Positions 20,328 to 30,028 of a DNA stretch of 64,000 nucleotides are shown here, one piece after another; position 1 is the first letter of the stretch; every line of letters starts with the position of its first letter. Position numbers and translations under genes: made by a program. The stretch lies in the NCBI GenBank assembly GCA_020310875.1, contig MU260054.1, positions 1,424,501 through 1,488,500 of the forward strand, in the 5' to 3' direction. Origin of the DNA: Ceratopteris richardii (Eukaryota > Streptophyta > Polypodiopsida > Polypodiales > Pteridaceae). The notes beneath the pieces are model-generated. The model saw nothing but the letters and a program-made list of their open reading frames with translations, had not been told where the DNA came from and searched no databases.

Positions 20328-20544
20328 AGGTTGAAGAAAATCGCTGATCGCGCAGAAGACTGAAGCGACACTTACACCGCAACTGCGCAACAATTCGAAG
20401 ACTATAACAGGAGAAGTAACTCTGGACCCCTGATGCGTCACGCACTGCGCTGAGGATGGAGTCGACAATGCAACTGCAGCACACGAGTCTCATAATCCGC
20501 AGGAGAGCCTTCCAGCAGGAACGCTAGAAGGAGCTGACCAGACG

Positions 20545-20795
20545 AGGCGGGGGGGGAGGCATCGCGACAGGCGGGGGGAGAGGCATCGCGACACGCGGGG
20601 GGGGAGGGGTGTCGCGACAGGCGGGGGGGGGGGGGGTGTCGCGACAGGCGGGGGGGGGGGGGGGGGGGGGGTATCGCGACAGGCGGGGGGGGGGGGGGGG
20701 TATCGCGACACGCGGAGGGGGGGGCGCCGCGATAGGCGGGGGGGGTATCGCGATAGGCGCAGGCGGGGGGGGGATTATCGCGATAGGCGGGGGAG
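20545..20795 (+). repeat. TCGCGA/poly-G array in the LINE 5' leader
   Basis: Nine units of about 27 bp, each with (T)(A)TCGCGAYAGGCGG followed by a run of G's; one unit reads GCCGCGAT. The longest G run is 22 bases (20650-20671). It lies 250 bp upstream of the ORF1 ATG. The tandem layout recalls promoter monomers of mammalian L1s, an analogy only. Strong G-quadruplex potential on the plus (RNA-sense) strand. Frames through it are glycine- or proline-rich artefacts. Confidence 0.8.
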
Positions 20796-21046
20796 GACTT
20801 GGACGGCTTCCGCGTGGTAGTTTTAGAGAGAGGAGAGACAGCTTTTTAAGAAAAAAAAGAAAGAAAGAAGAAGAAGAAGAAAAAGAAATGAAAAAGAAAG
20901 GAGGTTTTAGTTTGGTGTGCTCTCGAGAAATCAGGACAGGCTCTGCGCATTAAAAGCTTCGGTTACTTTCCTACGCTCTCTTGGGCGCTTTGGTGACTTC
21001 TTTTTCGGATTCACTTATCTTAATAGTCTCGGGCCTCAAGCAGTTT

Positions 21047-22381
21047 ATGGAGAAGGAAGTTATGGACTTTGTGGCTCCCCCTCAGTCCGTGTCCCCCCTT
21101 GAGTTGGAGCCTGTCCCAGTGGTCGTCGCGCCCCCAGAGGTCTCTTTATGCAAGGAGGCTGTGGCGGCAAAGCAGGAAGAACTGAAGAAAACCTGCCTGA
21201 TCGGTCAAATGTTTGGCCCCAGGCCCCCCCTCGATAGTGTGAGAACTTGGCTTCGTAAGGAGTGGTTCCCACGAGGCTTAATTGTGACCAAATGTCAATT
21301 CCTGCCGGCGAATCACCTGCTTCTTGTTTTTGAGAACGAAGAGATGGCTTTCCAAGCCCTGCAGGCCGGCTCCTGGCAAGTGGGCCGGTCCACCCTTTGC
21401 CTTTTTAAGTGGACCCCAGACTTTGTCCCGAACAGATCAAAGCCTCTTCGTTACCCGCTTTGGGTGGAGCTTCCCAATCTGCCGTTCTTCCTGTATGGAT
21501 TTCTCCGCGAAATCGTCTCACCGATCGGGCGCCCGATGGCCGCAAGGCAGGATGTTGGGGGGTTAATCTACGATGGAGCTCAACATTCTTTCAATGCAAG
21601 ATGGCATCCTCAGATCTGCGTTGAAACAGACCTGAACCAGGTCCTCCCCTCTAAGATCTCCATAAACTGTGGAGATGATAAGACCTGGACACAAGAGGTT
21701 ACCTACAAGAATTTGCCAAACGCGTGCTTCCGATGCGGACTTCAAGGTCACAGGATCAAAGACTGCCCCCTGAAGAAAAATACCTACAAAAACAAACCGA
21801 AACCAGATGGGACCCTTGACCCCCTCCCCCAAGACGACACTCGGGGTCATCCCCCTCCATTGGAGGAAGAAGAGGGAACTCGTGTGGCTGAGACGGATTC
21901 AGAAGGTTTCACTGAAGTGAGACGCAAGAGAAAAGTTAGCCCTCGAAGACCAAAAACAAGGAATCCTTCGACAGCTGCCCCCTCGAATAACATATACTGT
22001 AACCTAGAAAAAGAGATTAATGAGCTCGACTTCCCAGGGGACAACCTCTTTGAAGAAGACCCCACAGTTAATTCCCTTGGGTGCTCTACCAGCAAAGAAG
22101 ATAACCAAGAAGGCTACACCACGAGTAAAGAGGAAGGCTTCACTACCAGCAACGAAGACAACCCAGACAGCGAAAGCTCCGCTCTCGGTCCTACCCTCCC
22201 GGTATGCTGCCCAAGACTACTACAACAAAAGTCCAAGCTTAAAGGTAAACAACCTTCCGGCATGCCTTGGAAGAGCCCCCTCAAGAGTAGGATCCTAAGT
22301 AAAGAAGTAGGGAAGAAAAAAGAAGATCACAAGAAGAAAAAAGATCGGGTCCCTCCCCTCAAAGAGGGCAACCATCATTAA
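21047..22381 (+). CDS. LINE ORF1 protein (DUF4283-like domain and zinc knuckle)
   Basis: 444 residues from the ATG at 21047, chosen because the longer open frame upstream (from 20981) has no ATG. Residues about 55-200 resemble the DUF4283 domain of plant LINE gag-like proteins (F-E-N-E-E-M-A-F, G-S-W, L-P-F-F-L-Y). A C-X2-C-X4-H-X4-C knuckle follows at about 228-241 (C-F-R-C-G-L-Q-G-H-R-I-K-D-C). Then comes a long acidic and Ser/Lys-rich tail with a basic end. It probably binds LINE RNA and forms the ribonucleoprotein with ORF2. No stop or frameshift. The TAA overlaps the ORF2 ATG by one base (TAATG). The tail is duplicated in LINE copy 1. Confidence 0.88.
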   Translation: MEKEVMDFVAPPQSVSPLELEPVPVVVAPPEVSLCKEAVAAKQEELKKTCLIGQMFGPRPPLDSVRTWLRKEWFPRGLIVTKCQFLPANHLLLVFENEEMAFQALQAGSWQVGRSTLCLFKWTPDFVPNRSKPLRYPLWVELPNLPFFLYGFLREIVSPIGRPMAARQDVGGLIYDGAQHSFNARWHPQICVETDLNQVLPSKISINCGDDKTWTQEVTYKNLPNACFRCGLQGHRIKDCPLKKNTYKNKPKPDGTLDPLPQDDTRGHPPPLEEEEGTRVAETDSEGFTEVRRKRKVSPRRPKTRNPSTAAPSNNIYCNLEKEINELDFPGDNLFEEDPTVNSLGCSTSKEDNQEGYTTSKEEGFTTSNEDNPDSESSALGPTLPVCCPRLLQQKSKLKGKQPSGMPWKSPLKSRILSKEVGKKKEDHKKKKDRVPPLKEGNHH

Positions 22382-25300
22382 TGAAATTCACATCTCTAAA
22401 CGTTAGGGGTCTGTCTGACCCGTCAAGAGCTTCGATTCTTGGCCAGTGGTTTAGGGACATGTGCTTCACCCCTGACTTCATTTGCTTACAAGAGATTAAA
22501 ATCGACGGAGAGGATCTACAAAAACGACTTAAATGCATCTCTCCGAGCCACCTTTGGTTCTCCACTTCTCACCCTAGAGGGACGGGGGGTGCTTCTATCG
22601 GTATCAGTCACGCCCTGTCTAACAATGTGACCTCGACTTTTGAAGGTCGGAATCATCGCTGGATTGCGGTTTCTTTCGGGTCTCCCTTCCAGTTCACTGT
22701 GGTCTCAATCTATGCCCCCAATGGCGAAGCAGATAGAATGGATACTTGGGCTTCCCTTGACTCCCTTTCACACAATGTCCTGATTTGTGGGGACTTCAAC
22801 ATGGTTGAGTTTCCTGAGGACTGATGGAACAACAAAGGAAAAATTATTGACGGTCAAGAGAAAGAAATTTGGGATAAAATCAAGCTCAATCTCGACCTGG
22901 TCGAAGTGAAAGACAGGCAGGGGTTCTCCTGGTCTAATCTCCAGTCGGGGGACTCTTTGAGGAAAGCAAGGCTTGATAGATGCTACATCGATCAGAACAC
23001 CATCCTTCAGTGGGGTATTCCCTCGATTTCCCAACACATGGACCTCACTATCTCAGACCACTATCCGATTACTCTGTCCTTCAAACCGATTCACATGCTC
23101 CAGAAAGCTCCTTGGTTTCACGCTTGTCAGACATCTTTCTCCCTCCCCTCTGTCCACCAGGAAATTTCAGAGGTTTGGAAGGAAGCCTTTGCTTTATGTA
23201 ATGAACCGGCTAAGTGTTGGAGAAACGCGGTAGAAAGGACTCGTAAAATTCTAATCAGGACCCAAAAGGCTATAAGAGGAATTCGAAAAAAAAGAAGAGA
23301 AACGGTGTACCGGAGGCTCTCACGGCTTGAAGAAGAGGTGAACAAAGGCAAACTACAATGCCAACAGGGTCTCTTGAAAATCAGGGGTAGGCTAAGATTA
23401 GAGGAGGAGGTCCAAAGGAAAAACCTCCAAATTTTCTTCAAAGATTGGTGGGCAGGGAAGGCAGATAAACCAACGAAAGAGATGTGTAACATCCTCAAAA
23501 GGAAGCAAGCTAGGGAATCCATCCCCCTAATGGTCGATAACAACGGAACTGAATGTTGCACAGAAGAGGAGAATAGAACTATCATCGTCGAACATTTTAC
23601 CAACCTTCTCGGGGTCTCGACGCCTCTTTCCCCCCACAGGCGTGACTCCATGGCAACCATCTCAAGAGTTGCTCAAACCAGAATCCCACAGAACTTGATT
23701 GCTCTGCTGGAGGCTAACATCTCCGAGAATGAAATTATCGAAGTTATTGGTGCCCTTCCCAATGGGAAAAGTCCGGGTCCAGATGGCCTTACCAATGAGT
23801 TTTTTAAGTCCTTCAAACTTCAGGTGGCCACCCCGCTGCGCCTCGTGTGGCAAGAGGCTCTCTCCTTCGGTGCCCTCCCTGAGTGCCTGAATAATGGCGT
23901 CATCAAGTTAATCCATAAACGGGGAGATAAAAACAAAATTGAAAACTGGCGTCCGATTACCATGCTCCAAACTGGATACAAGATAATTGCAAAAGTTATC
24001 GCCAACAGAATCTCCTGTCATTTAAAGTCATGGCTGTGCGAGGAGCAAAAAGGTTTTATCAAAGGTAGATCTATACTTGAAACAATTATTGACATTTGGG
24101 AAGGCCTTGCTTTTGCTGAGGAGTCTGCTCAAGATCTAGTTTTCATTAAGATCGACTTCGACAAAGCGTATGACAGATTGGAATGGGACTTTATTCTTCA
24201 ATCATTGAAAGACCTTGGATGCAGCCAAAAGTTCACGAAGATGGTCGCCACTCTTCTTGGAAATGCTTCAACTAGAATAAACATCAACGGTAAGCTCTCC
24301 GAACCCATTTGTTTAAAAAGATCAATTAGGCAAGGCTGCCCTCTTGCTCCTTTACTATTCGCTATCGCCTCGAATGGGCTCAGCTGCCTATTAAAGCATC
24401 ACTTGGATGCTGGCAATCTCAAGGGTCTCTCCTTACCCCTAAATCACGGCCAAATGGTTGTGAGACTTTTTGCTGATGACATGAATGCCTTTGTGCATAA
24501 CGATACAAACAGCATTGAGGTATTTTGGTGGTGCCTCCACACCTTTTGTGTGGCATCAGGCTCCAAAATCAACCATGCTAAAACTGCTTTTAGAGCGATC
24601 AGCGGGCCTACTCCCCAATTGTTGGTGGATCGGGGGTGTCAAGTTATCCCTAGCGGTCAAGTCTTCCGTCTTCTCGGCATTCAGATGGGTTTCGACATCT
24701 CAATGGACCAACGATGGAACTGGGTACTATCCAAGTTGGATAGCAAGTTGAATCAGTGGAAAGGTATGCAAGTCAACCTGGCAGGACGCGCTATGGTTAT
24801 TAACACTTTTATGTTGTCTACAATAATTTACTTTATCTCGTGCTGGAGACCTAAGGAGAAAGACTTGGCCAAAGTAGAAAGAATCTGCAGGAACTTCCTT
24901 TGGACTGGGGACCCCAACAGAAGGGGGGTTCCCAAAATCAAATGGGAAACTTGCATTAGCCCTAAAGACTCAGGGGGTTTGTGTATTTTGGATATTGCTG
25001 GACTTGCTGACAAGCTGGCGGCTAAATGGCTTATCAAGGCCTGGAGCAATAGGGAGTCCTCTTGGGCTAAATTGATCTTCAGAAACACGGAAGACTTTAC
25101 CTTCGTCGGCCTCCCTGGTTGGAAGGACATAGGGATTCTATCTCTTTTGTTCTCCCCCCACCCGGTCTGCCCTAAAGGCTCTAGCCTCGTGGGTTCCTTA
25201 TGGAAGAATTGGAACAAGGCCAAACAGTTCATCAGAATCAGCAATGACTGGAAGTGGGCAGCTGGCATAAGACAAAATGACTCTATTTGGTTCCCGATCA

Positions 25301-26205
25301 GTGGCATTAGGGGAGTGGAATCTTGGAACCTCCAAACTGCAAGGCGGTTATGGAACAAGGGGTTCAAACAGTGGAAACAGCTCTGGAAACAAGAGACCAG
25401 CCAGTGGATTAGGTTCGAAGATTTGGATCCGAGAATTAGCGTCACCTTTGAGGAATGGACTCTTCTTCAAAGCAGGTGTTTAGCCTGGGACCGCTCAACT
25501 ACCCGCCTTCTATGCGGTCACGATCTTCCTTGCTCGGAGGGCCTCAAATGGAGCAATGGTAAGAAGCTTTCCGAAATCCCAAACTTCAAAGGGGATTTGG
25601 ATGTTCACCACACCCTTAACAAGAGGTGGTGCCTTACTTGGACCAAACTTCGGTGGGAGCTAAAATTCATGTCTCTTTGGCACCCCCTAATTGAGGTCAA
25701 AAAGTCCGTTCTCATGTGGCAGGTCTTGCATAAGGGAATCTGGACTAATGCAAGGGCTAACAAAATCAGTGGTGTGCCGCCATGGTGCAAGCGTTGTCAT
25801 CGGTGCATCGAAGATTTAGCCCACCTGTTCTTCGACTGCCCCAAGTCCCGGGTTATCTGGCATCACGTATACCGCGTTTTGAGACTAACGAGTCAAATCA
25901 ACTGGCAACAAGTGATGTTGGGTGAGGCGATCGGATGCTCATCAAGACTATGGAATGCCATCAGAGGTGAGGCTCTCTGGAAGATTTGGAGAGAACGCTG
26001 TGCCGTCAATTTCGGCCAAACTCCCAAGGAATGGTCGATCGAGAAATCCTTATTTCTCCTTGGTAAAAGAATCTCCCGAGCCAAGAGATCACCACCGTTT
26101 AGACATCACTGTATCTATCTCCTCGAAAACAACAAGTTGAAACCCAAATGGGTCCCACATGAGGGTGATGATAATGTTATCCGCCTCATTTGTAATGCCC
26201 TGTAG
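22381..26205 (+). pseudogene. LINE copy 2 ORF2 (endonuclease, RT, zf-RVT), one stop
   Basis: 1275 codons. Endonuclease N7, E38, D138/N140, D226/H227; RT motif A with D592 (I-D-F-D-K-A-Y-D), motif C F-A-D-D at 697-700; zinc-binding C-terminus from C1136 (C-K-R-C-H-R-C...H-L-F-F-D-C). One nonsense codon, TGA 22822-22824 (codon 148), falls in the endonuclease. Copy 1 has CGA there. The remaining frame 22906-26205 encodes 1099 residues, including intact RT and zf-RVT. Without the stop this would be a complete enzyme. Start chosen at the TAATG overlap, conserved in both copies. Confidence 0.93.
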
Positions 26206-26346
26206 CTTGCCGTACTCCTCCCCTGCGTTGTGGGATTCGGGGGGTCCCATGGGCACTAGTCCCATTCACTTGTAACTTTTTCTCTTTAATATAATTAAAG
26301 TCCGGGAGATTAGGCTAAGGCCGAACTTCCTTTATTTAAAAAAAAA
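26206..26346 (+). other. LINE copy 2 3' end and poly(A)
   Basis: Holds GGGGGGTCCC, GGGCACTAGTCCCATTCACT and TTAGGCTAAGGCCGAACTT, then TTTATTT and A's. The same blocks end copies 1 and 3 and the old relics at 41.9, 49.2 and 55.7 kb. TGGGA and TCCCA around the first block could form a short stem. A role in RT recognition of the RNA is inferred from conservation. Confidence 0.75.
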
Positions 26347-26512
26347 AAGTACTTCAAACGGGTCCAGCCGTCAATATCCAGAAATTCCAGTTTTTCACAC
26401 CCTCTTAGATTCAGTTTTTGGAGGCAGTCCTTCAGAGATGCGCAGTTGCTCAGGTTCAGTTTTTCCAGAGATGTGCACACGCTTACGTCGAGAGTTTGAA
26501 GCGAGCAAAGAG
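26347..26512 (-). pseudogene. LRR exon, 5' part
   Basis: Minus strand, after a splice acceptor (CCACAG at 26518-26513): S-L-Q-T-L-D-V, then L-E-K-L-N-L-S-N-C, L-Q-K-L-N-L-R-G-C and L-E-F-L-D-I-D-G-W, ending in the R-L-K-Y duplicated by LINE copy 2. It has L-X-X-L-X-(L/I)-X-X-C repeats of 20-24 residues. The exon continues at 20313. Intact apart from the LINE insertion, so the disruption may be recent, in keeping with the youth of the LINE. Confidence 0.75.
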
Positions 26513-26560
26513 CTGTGGCATATTTGAAAGTTTGAAAGAACGTGAAAACTGATGCGTGTT

Positions 26561-26919
26561 CCATGAAAGAAATAGGAAACGCTGACAGTTAATTTCAACT
26601 ACACATTTTCCCTTCCAGAGTAGAGCTCAGGATTCGCGTATAGGTAAACAACAGAAAAATATTTTCTGTATGACACAAAACCACGATCTACGCTACATTA
26701 TGCCTATCTTTAAAGGGGCCGCTGTTTTGATGTTTGTGATGACATGGCATATCATAAGTTTTTTATCAAACTGAAGTTAAGCTACCGCCTTTTCTCGCAA
26801 GCTTTAATCAATTAATAGAAAGAATAACCCTACACGTGAAGAGGCCTAGCACGCAGGGACCCTAGAATCCCACAAGTAAGGGTTATTTAAATAATTGCTA
26901 GAACTAGAGAACATTACAA
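26561..26919. other. Unannotated stretch, probable LRR intron
   Basis: No gene seen. If the LRR exon is real, this is the upstream intron on the minus strand. No repeat or RNA recognised. Confidence 0.4.
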
Positions 26920-27900
26920 AGAAGGTTAAGAATCATTTTCCCTCCCCTCATGGGAGACCCACTTGAATTTAGTCCTATTGCCTTCAAGGAAGAACACTCT
27001 ATGATGTCTAAATGGTAGGGACTTCTTACAAGTGGAAATTCTTTTACCTAAAAGGAAAAAAAAATTTGATTGACTATTCTTCAGGAGGGCTGCCAAAGTT
27101 TTCAGCATAGCTCTCTTTCCAGACCTTCAAGAGGACCTAGCCTCTTATCGCATCCAACAACAAGATTCTCCCGTGTGCCTGCTAGACAGACACTCATTTA
27201 GTGCATGAAAAAAGGAGGTGCCCCAAGCCCTCATCTCCACAAATGCAACATTTACAAGAAGGTGCAGCACCATAAATTGCTTTTACATTGGTCTAAGCTC
27301 CCTAGTGGAGGATATGCCACATAAGAACCACAAAGGGATTGGACCTTAAAATCCCACCTTAAACCTGACCACTTTGGACACCACCTACTATTATGCATGA
27401 CATGAAAGTCCACATGCTTCTTGGATCTCAGAATTTTAACTCGATTCTTGACATTATGTCATCTTAGACCCTCAAGGGATAGGGAGTCATGCCCAATAAT
27501 TAAGAGGTTGTTCTTTGAGAAATCATAAACATTGAATATGCTTTGCAACAGGCACCATTCGTCGTAGTCCACTCTCCTAACCGAGTCAATGTCCTCAAAT
27601 CTAATCCGTTGACATGTGTCTTGATTCCAAAGGTGCTTCCAAAAATGGAACCCTTTGTTCCAAAGCTTCTTAGCTTTTTGGAGATTCCAAGAATCAACAC
27701 CTCTCATACCTTTGATAGGGAACCAGGTCGAATCATTTTGAATAATATCGGCTACCCATTTCCAAACTTCATTGATCATGACATCCTTTTTCACTTTGTT
27801 CCAATTTTTTCATAGGATAAAAATAAAGATTGAGCCTTTGGGAGTCACCAAATAGGGGGAGAACAAAAGATGAAGTCCCTATCCCAAAAGGCCCAAAAGC
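26920..27900 (-). pseudogene. Old LINE ORF2 3' part, minus strand
   Basis: Minus frame 27794-27459 reads V-W-K-W-V-A...I-Q-N-D-S-T-W-F-P-I and S-W-N-L-Q-K-A-K-K-L-W-N-K-G-F. This matches the region after the RT in the young LINEs (W-K-W-A-A...I-W-F-P-I). Minus frame 27108-26926 gives L-L-G-K-R-I-S and F-R-H-H-R-V-F-F-L, close to the ORF2 C-terminus. Stops and frame changes occur between. It is a different, older family than copies 1-3. A diverged second copy lies at 30029-30900. Confidence 0.8.
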
Positions 27901-28673
27901 TTGAGAGCACTCTTTCTTCTAAGAGCATATCTTAAGTTATATAAAAGTGTTATTGAATACCAATAAAGAATTATTGAATCTATGTTTTGAGGCACAAGCC
28001 ACCTTATTTGATTATTTCTCATCTCTGTCCTACTTGGCCGATCCCCCACCCCCACTTTTCACATGTCTCCACACATTGGAAAGTACATGTAGATGAAACA
28101 TGTGAAAGTGAGGCTACAAGTTATTCTAGAAATTCATATGATTGACATTCAAGTTACAAAGAAATTATTTAAAAGATGGTGCACGTGGTGGAACCTAGTG
28201 GCTATCTTGAATAAAATCCATGCGTATGTGGTTAATTGTAAGAGACAAAATTGAAAAAGATCCACTACAACATATGAGGGGCATACTGATGTTAGGCATA
28301 TTGACGGTCATACCTCGGTGTCCATATGACCATTAGAAATGCCTAGAAAAACCAGGAAGCATATTGACAATCACTAGACCATCGTTGTAGCCATCGAAAA
28401 CTTTTTACCGATATGGACATAGAAAAATAACCTTCATGGTCTATGGATTGGTATAGGTGTCCATATAAGCGTGAGTATAGGCATCGATATAAGCGTCAGT
28501 ATAGCATTGGAAATACCAACACTCATATTGATGCCTATACCTAAGGCATGCTTTAATAACTTGAGAGCAAAAAGTTGACAATTGGTTCTATTTTGAACTA
28601 CTTCTATTGAGTTTGCATGCCTACACAAAAATCTCTCTATCTCTCTAGATCTCACATCTTGGTTAAGCAATGT
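27157..28673. repeat. Long repeat unit R1
   Basis: Aligns by eye with 30029-31693 (R2), and its second half with 38466-39065 (R3). It includes the 3' portion of the minus-strand LINE relic. A noncoding half follows with a block at about 28260-28560 rich in GGCATA, GTATAAGC and CATCGATATA motifs. R1 and R2 end at the same kind of site (CATCTTGGTTAAG / CATCTTGGTAAAG). Confidence 0.75.
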
Positions 28674-28825
28674 GCCTACTCATTGACCCTTTCTCTTTCT
28701 CTATGTTTTCTCTTTTCTAATTTCTCTTTTCTTTTGTTTTTTCAAGAGCTTTTTGGGATTAGTACGTTGGAATTTAATGAGAGATGGCATTCATTGGGCT
28801 TTGATGACAACAATTAAAAGAATTA

Positions 28826-28934
28826 CATCAATGAAAGTGATTGTTTTGTTCTCTATTAGAAATAGAAATAGAGAGAGGGAAAAAGAGATAGAGAAAGAGA
28901 TGAAAGACAGAGATAGAAAGAGAAAGAGAGAGAT

Positions 28935-29020
<86 letters not shown>

Positions 29021-29340
29021 TACATACACACACATATATGTAAGTGATTTTTTTGTTCTTTATTAGAAATAGAGATAGAGAGAGGAAGAGAGAGAGATGA
29101 AAGAGAGAGAGATGAAAGAGAGAGAGCGAGAGAGAGAGAGAGAGAGACAGAGAGAGAGAGAGAGGGAGATAAAGATACATACATACACATAGATGTCAGT
29201 AATTGTTTTGTTTTTTACTAGAAATAGAGATAGATACAGAGAGAGAAATGAAAGAGACAAAGAGAGAGAGAGAGAGAGAGAGATTAAAGAGAGAGAAAAA
29301 GAAAGTGATAGAGATATATACACACACATATTCATGTATA
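28826..29340. repeat. Compound GA satellite
   Basis: Three successive units, each an about 35-bp spacer (GTGATTGTTTTGTTC...TTAGAAATAG) followed by (GA)n and then TACATACACACA. Units start near 28836, 29041 and 29196, and a fourth copy lies at 38270. Ser/Leu- or Arg/Glu-rich frames through it are artefacts. Confidence 0.85.
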
Positions 29341-30010
29341 TGCATGCATACATACATACGCACAAATATACACACATGCATATGCATACATACATACACA
29401 CATATACACATATGCATACACATACATATGCATACATACAACGCACACATGCATACACATACATACACATACATACACATAGCATACACATACATATGCA
29501 CATATATACATTCTCACATGCATACATATACACACACATACATACACATATGCATACACACACACTCACATCCATACACACATAAGAGAGACACATATAC
29601 ATACACACATAGACACGTAGACACATAGACACATAAACACATATAGACATATTCATACACACACTTTTTCACACATATGCACATATATACATAAACATAT
29701 AGATACACATAGAGAAGCACACACACACACACAGTTACATACACATGCATATTCATGCATTTGCATGCAAGCATACACACATATACATACACACATGCAC
29801 ACGCACATATACATACACGCCTATAAATACACAGACATATGCATACACACACATGCATACACACATGTACACATTCACACACATATTCATACATGTTTTA
29901 TGTCTAAGTCTTTAGGATTAGGGTTTTATGGTTTTTACACATGTATACACATATACACACATAATACATAAACACATACACATATATATACACATGCATA
30001 AACACATGCT
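29320..30010. repeat. CA/CATA microsatellite tract
   Basis: About 690 bp dominated by ACAC, ACAT and ATGCAT steps, with a short non-repetitive gap near 29900-29935. Cys/Met/Tyr/Val-rich minus frames and His/Thr-rich plus frames are artefacts of the repeat. Confidence 0.9.
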
Positions 30011-30028
30011 TCCAGTTCATTTTTCACA

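Larger units (their letters stand above)
20328..26346 (+). mobile_element. LINE copy 2, full length, inserted in an LRR exon
   Basis: About 6.0 kb from the 5' leader to a poly(A) tail, bounded by the 14-bp duplication AAGTACTTCAAACG. It carries a 5' leader with a G-run array, ORF1 (21047-22381), ORF2 (22381-26205, one stop) and a 141-bp 3' end. By eye it is several percent from copies 1 and 3 at most. It is the only copy here with a complete 5' end. The duplication and the continuity of the LRR reading sense on both sides fix the borders. Confidence 0.93.

Noticed and set aside
20490-20953. Pro-rich minus and Gly-rich plus frames
   Set aside because: Produced by the G-run array in the LINE leader; low complexity only.
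28791-29894. Long Ser/Leu-, Cys/Met/Tyr- and His/Thr-rich frames
   Set aside because: They are translations of GA and CA/CATA microsatellites in several frames and both strands, with no domain.
29200-29960. CRISPR-like repeat array
   Set aside because: No constant repeat with unique spacers; simple-sequence DNA in a eukaryotic context.
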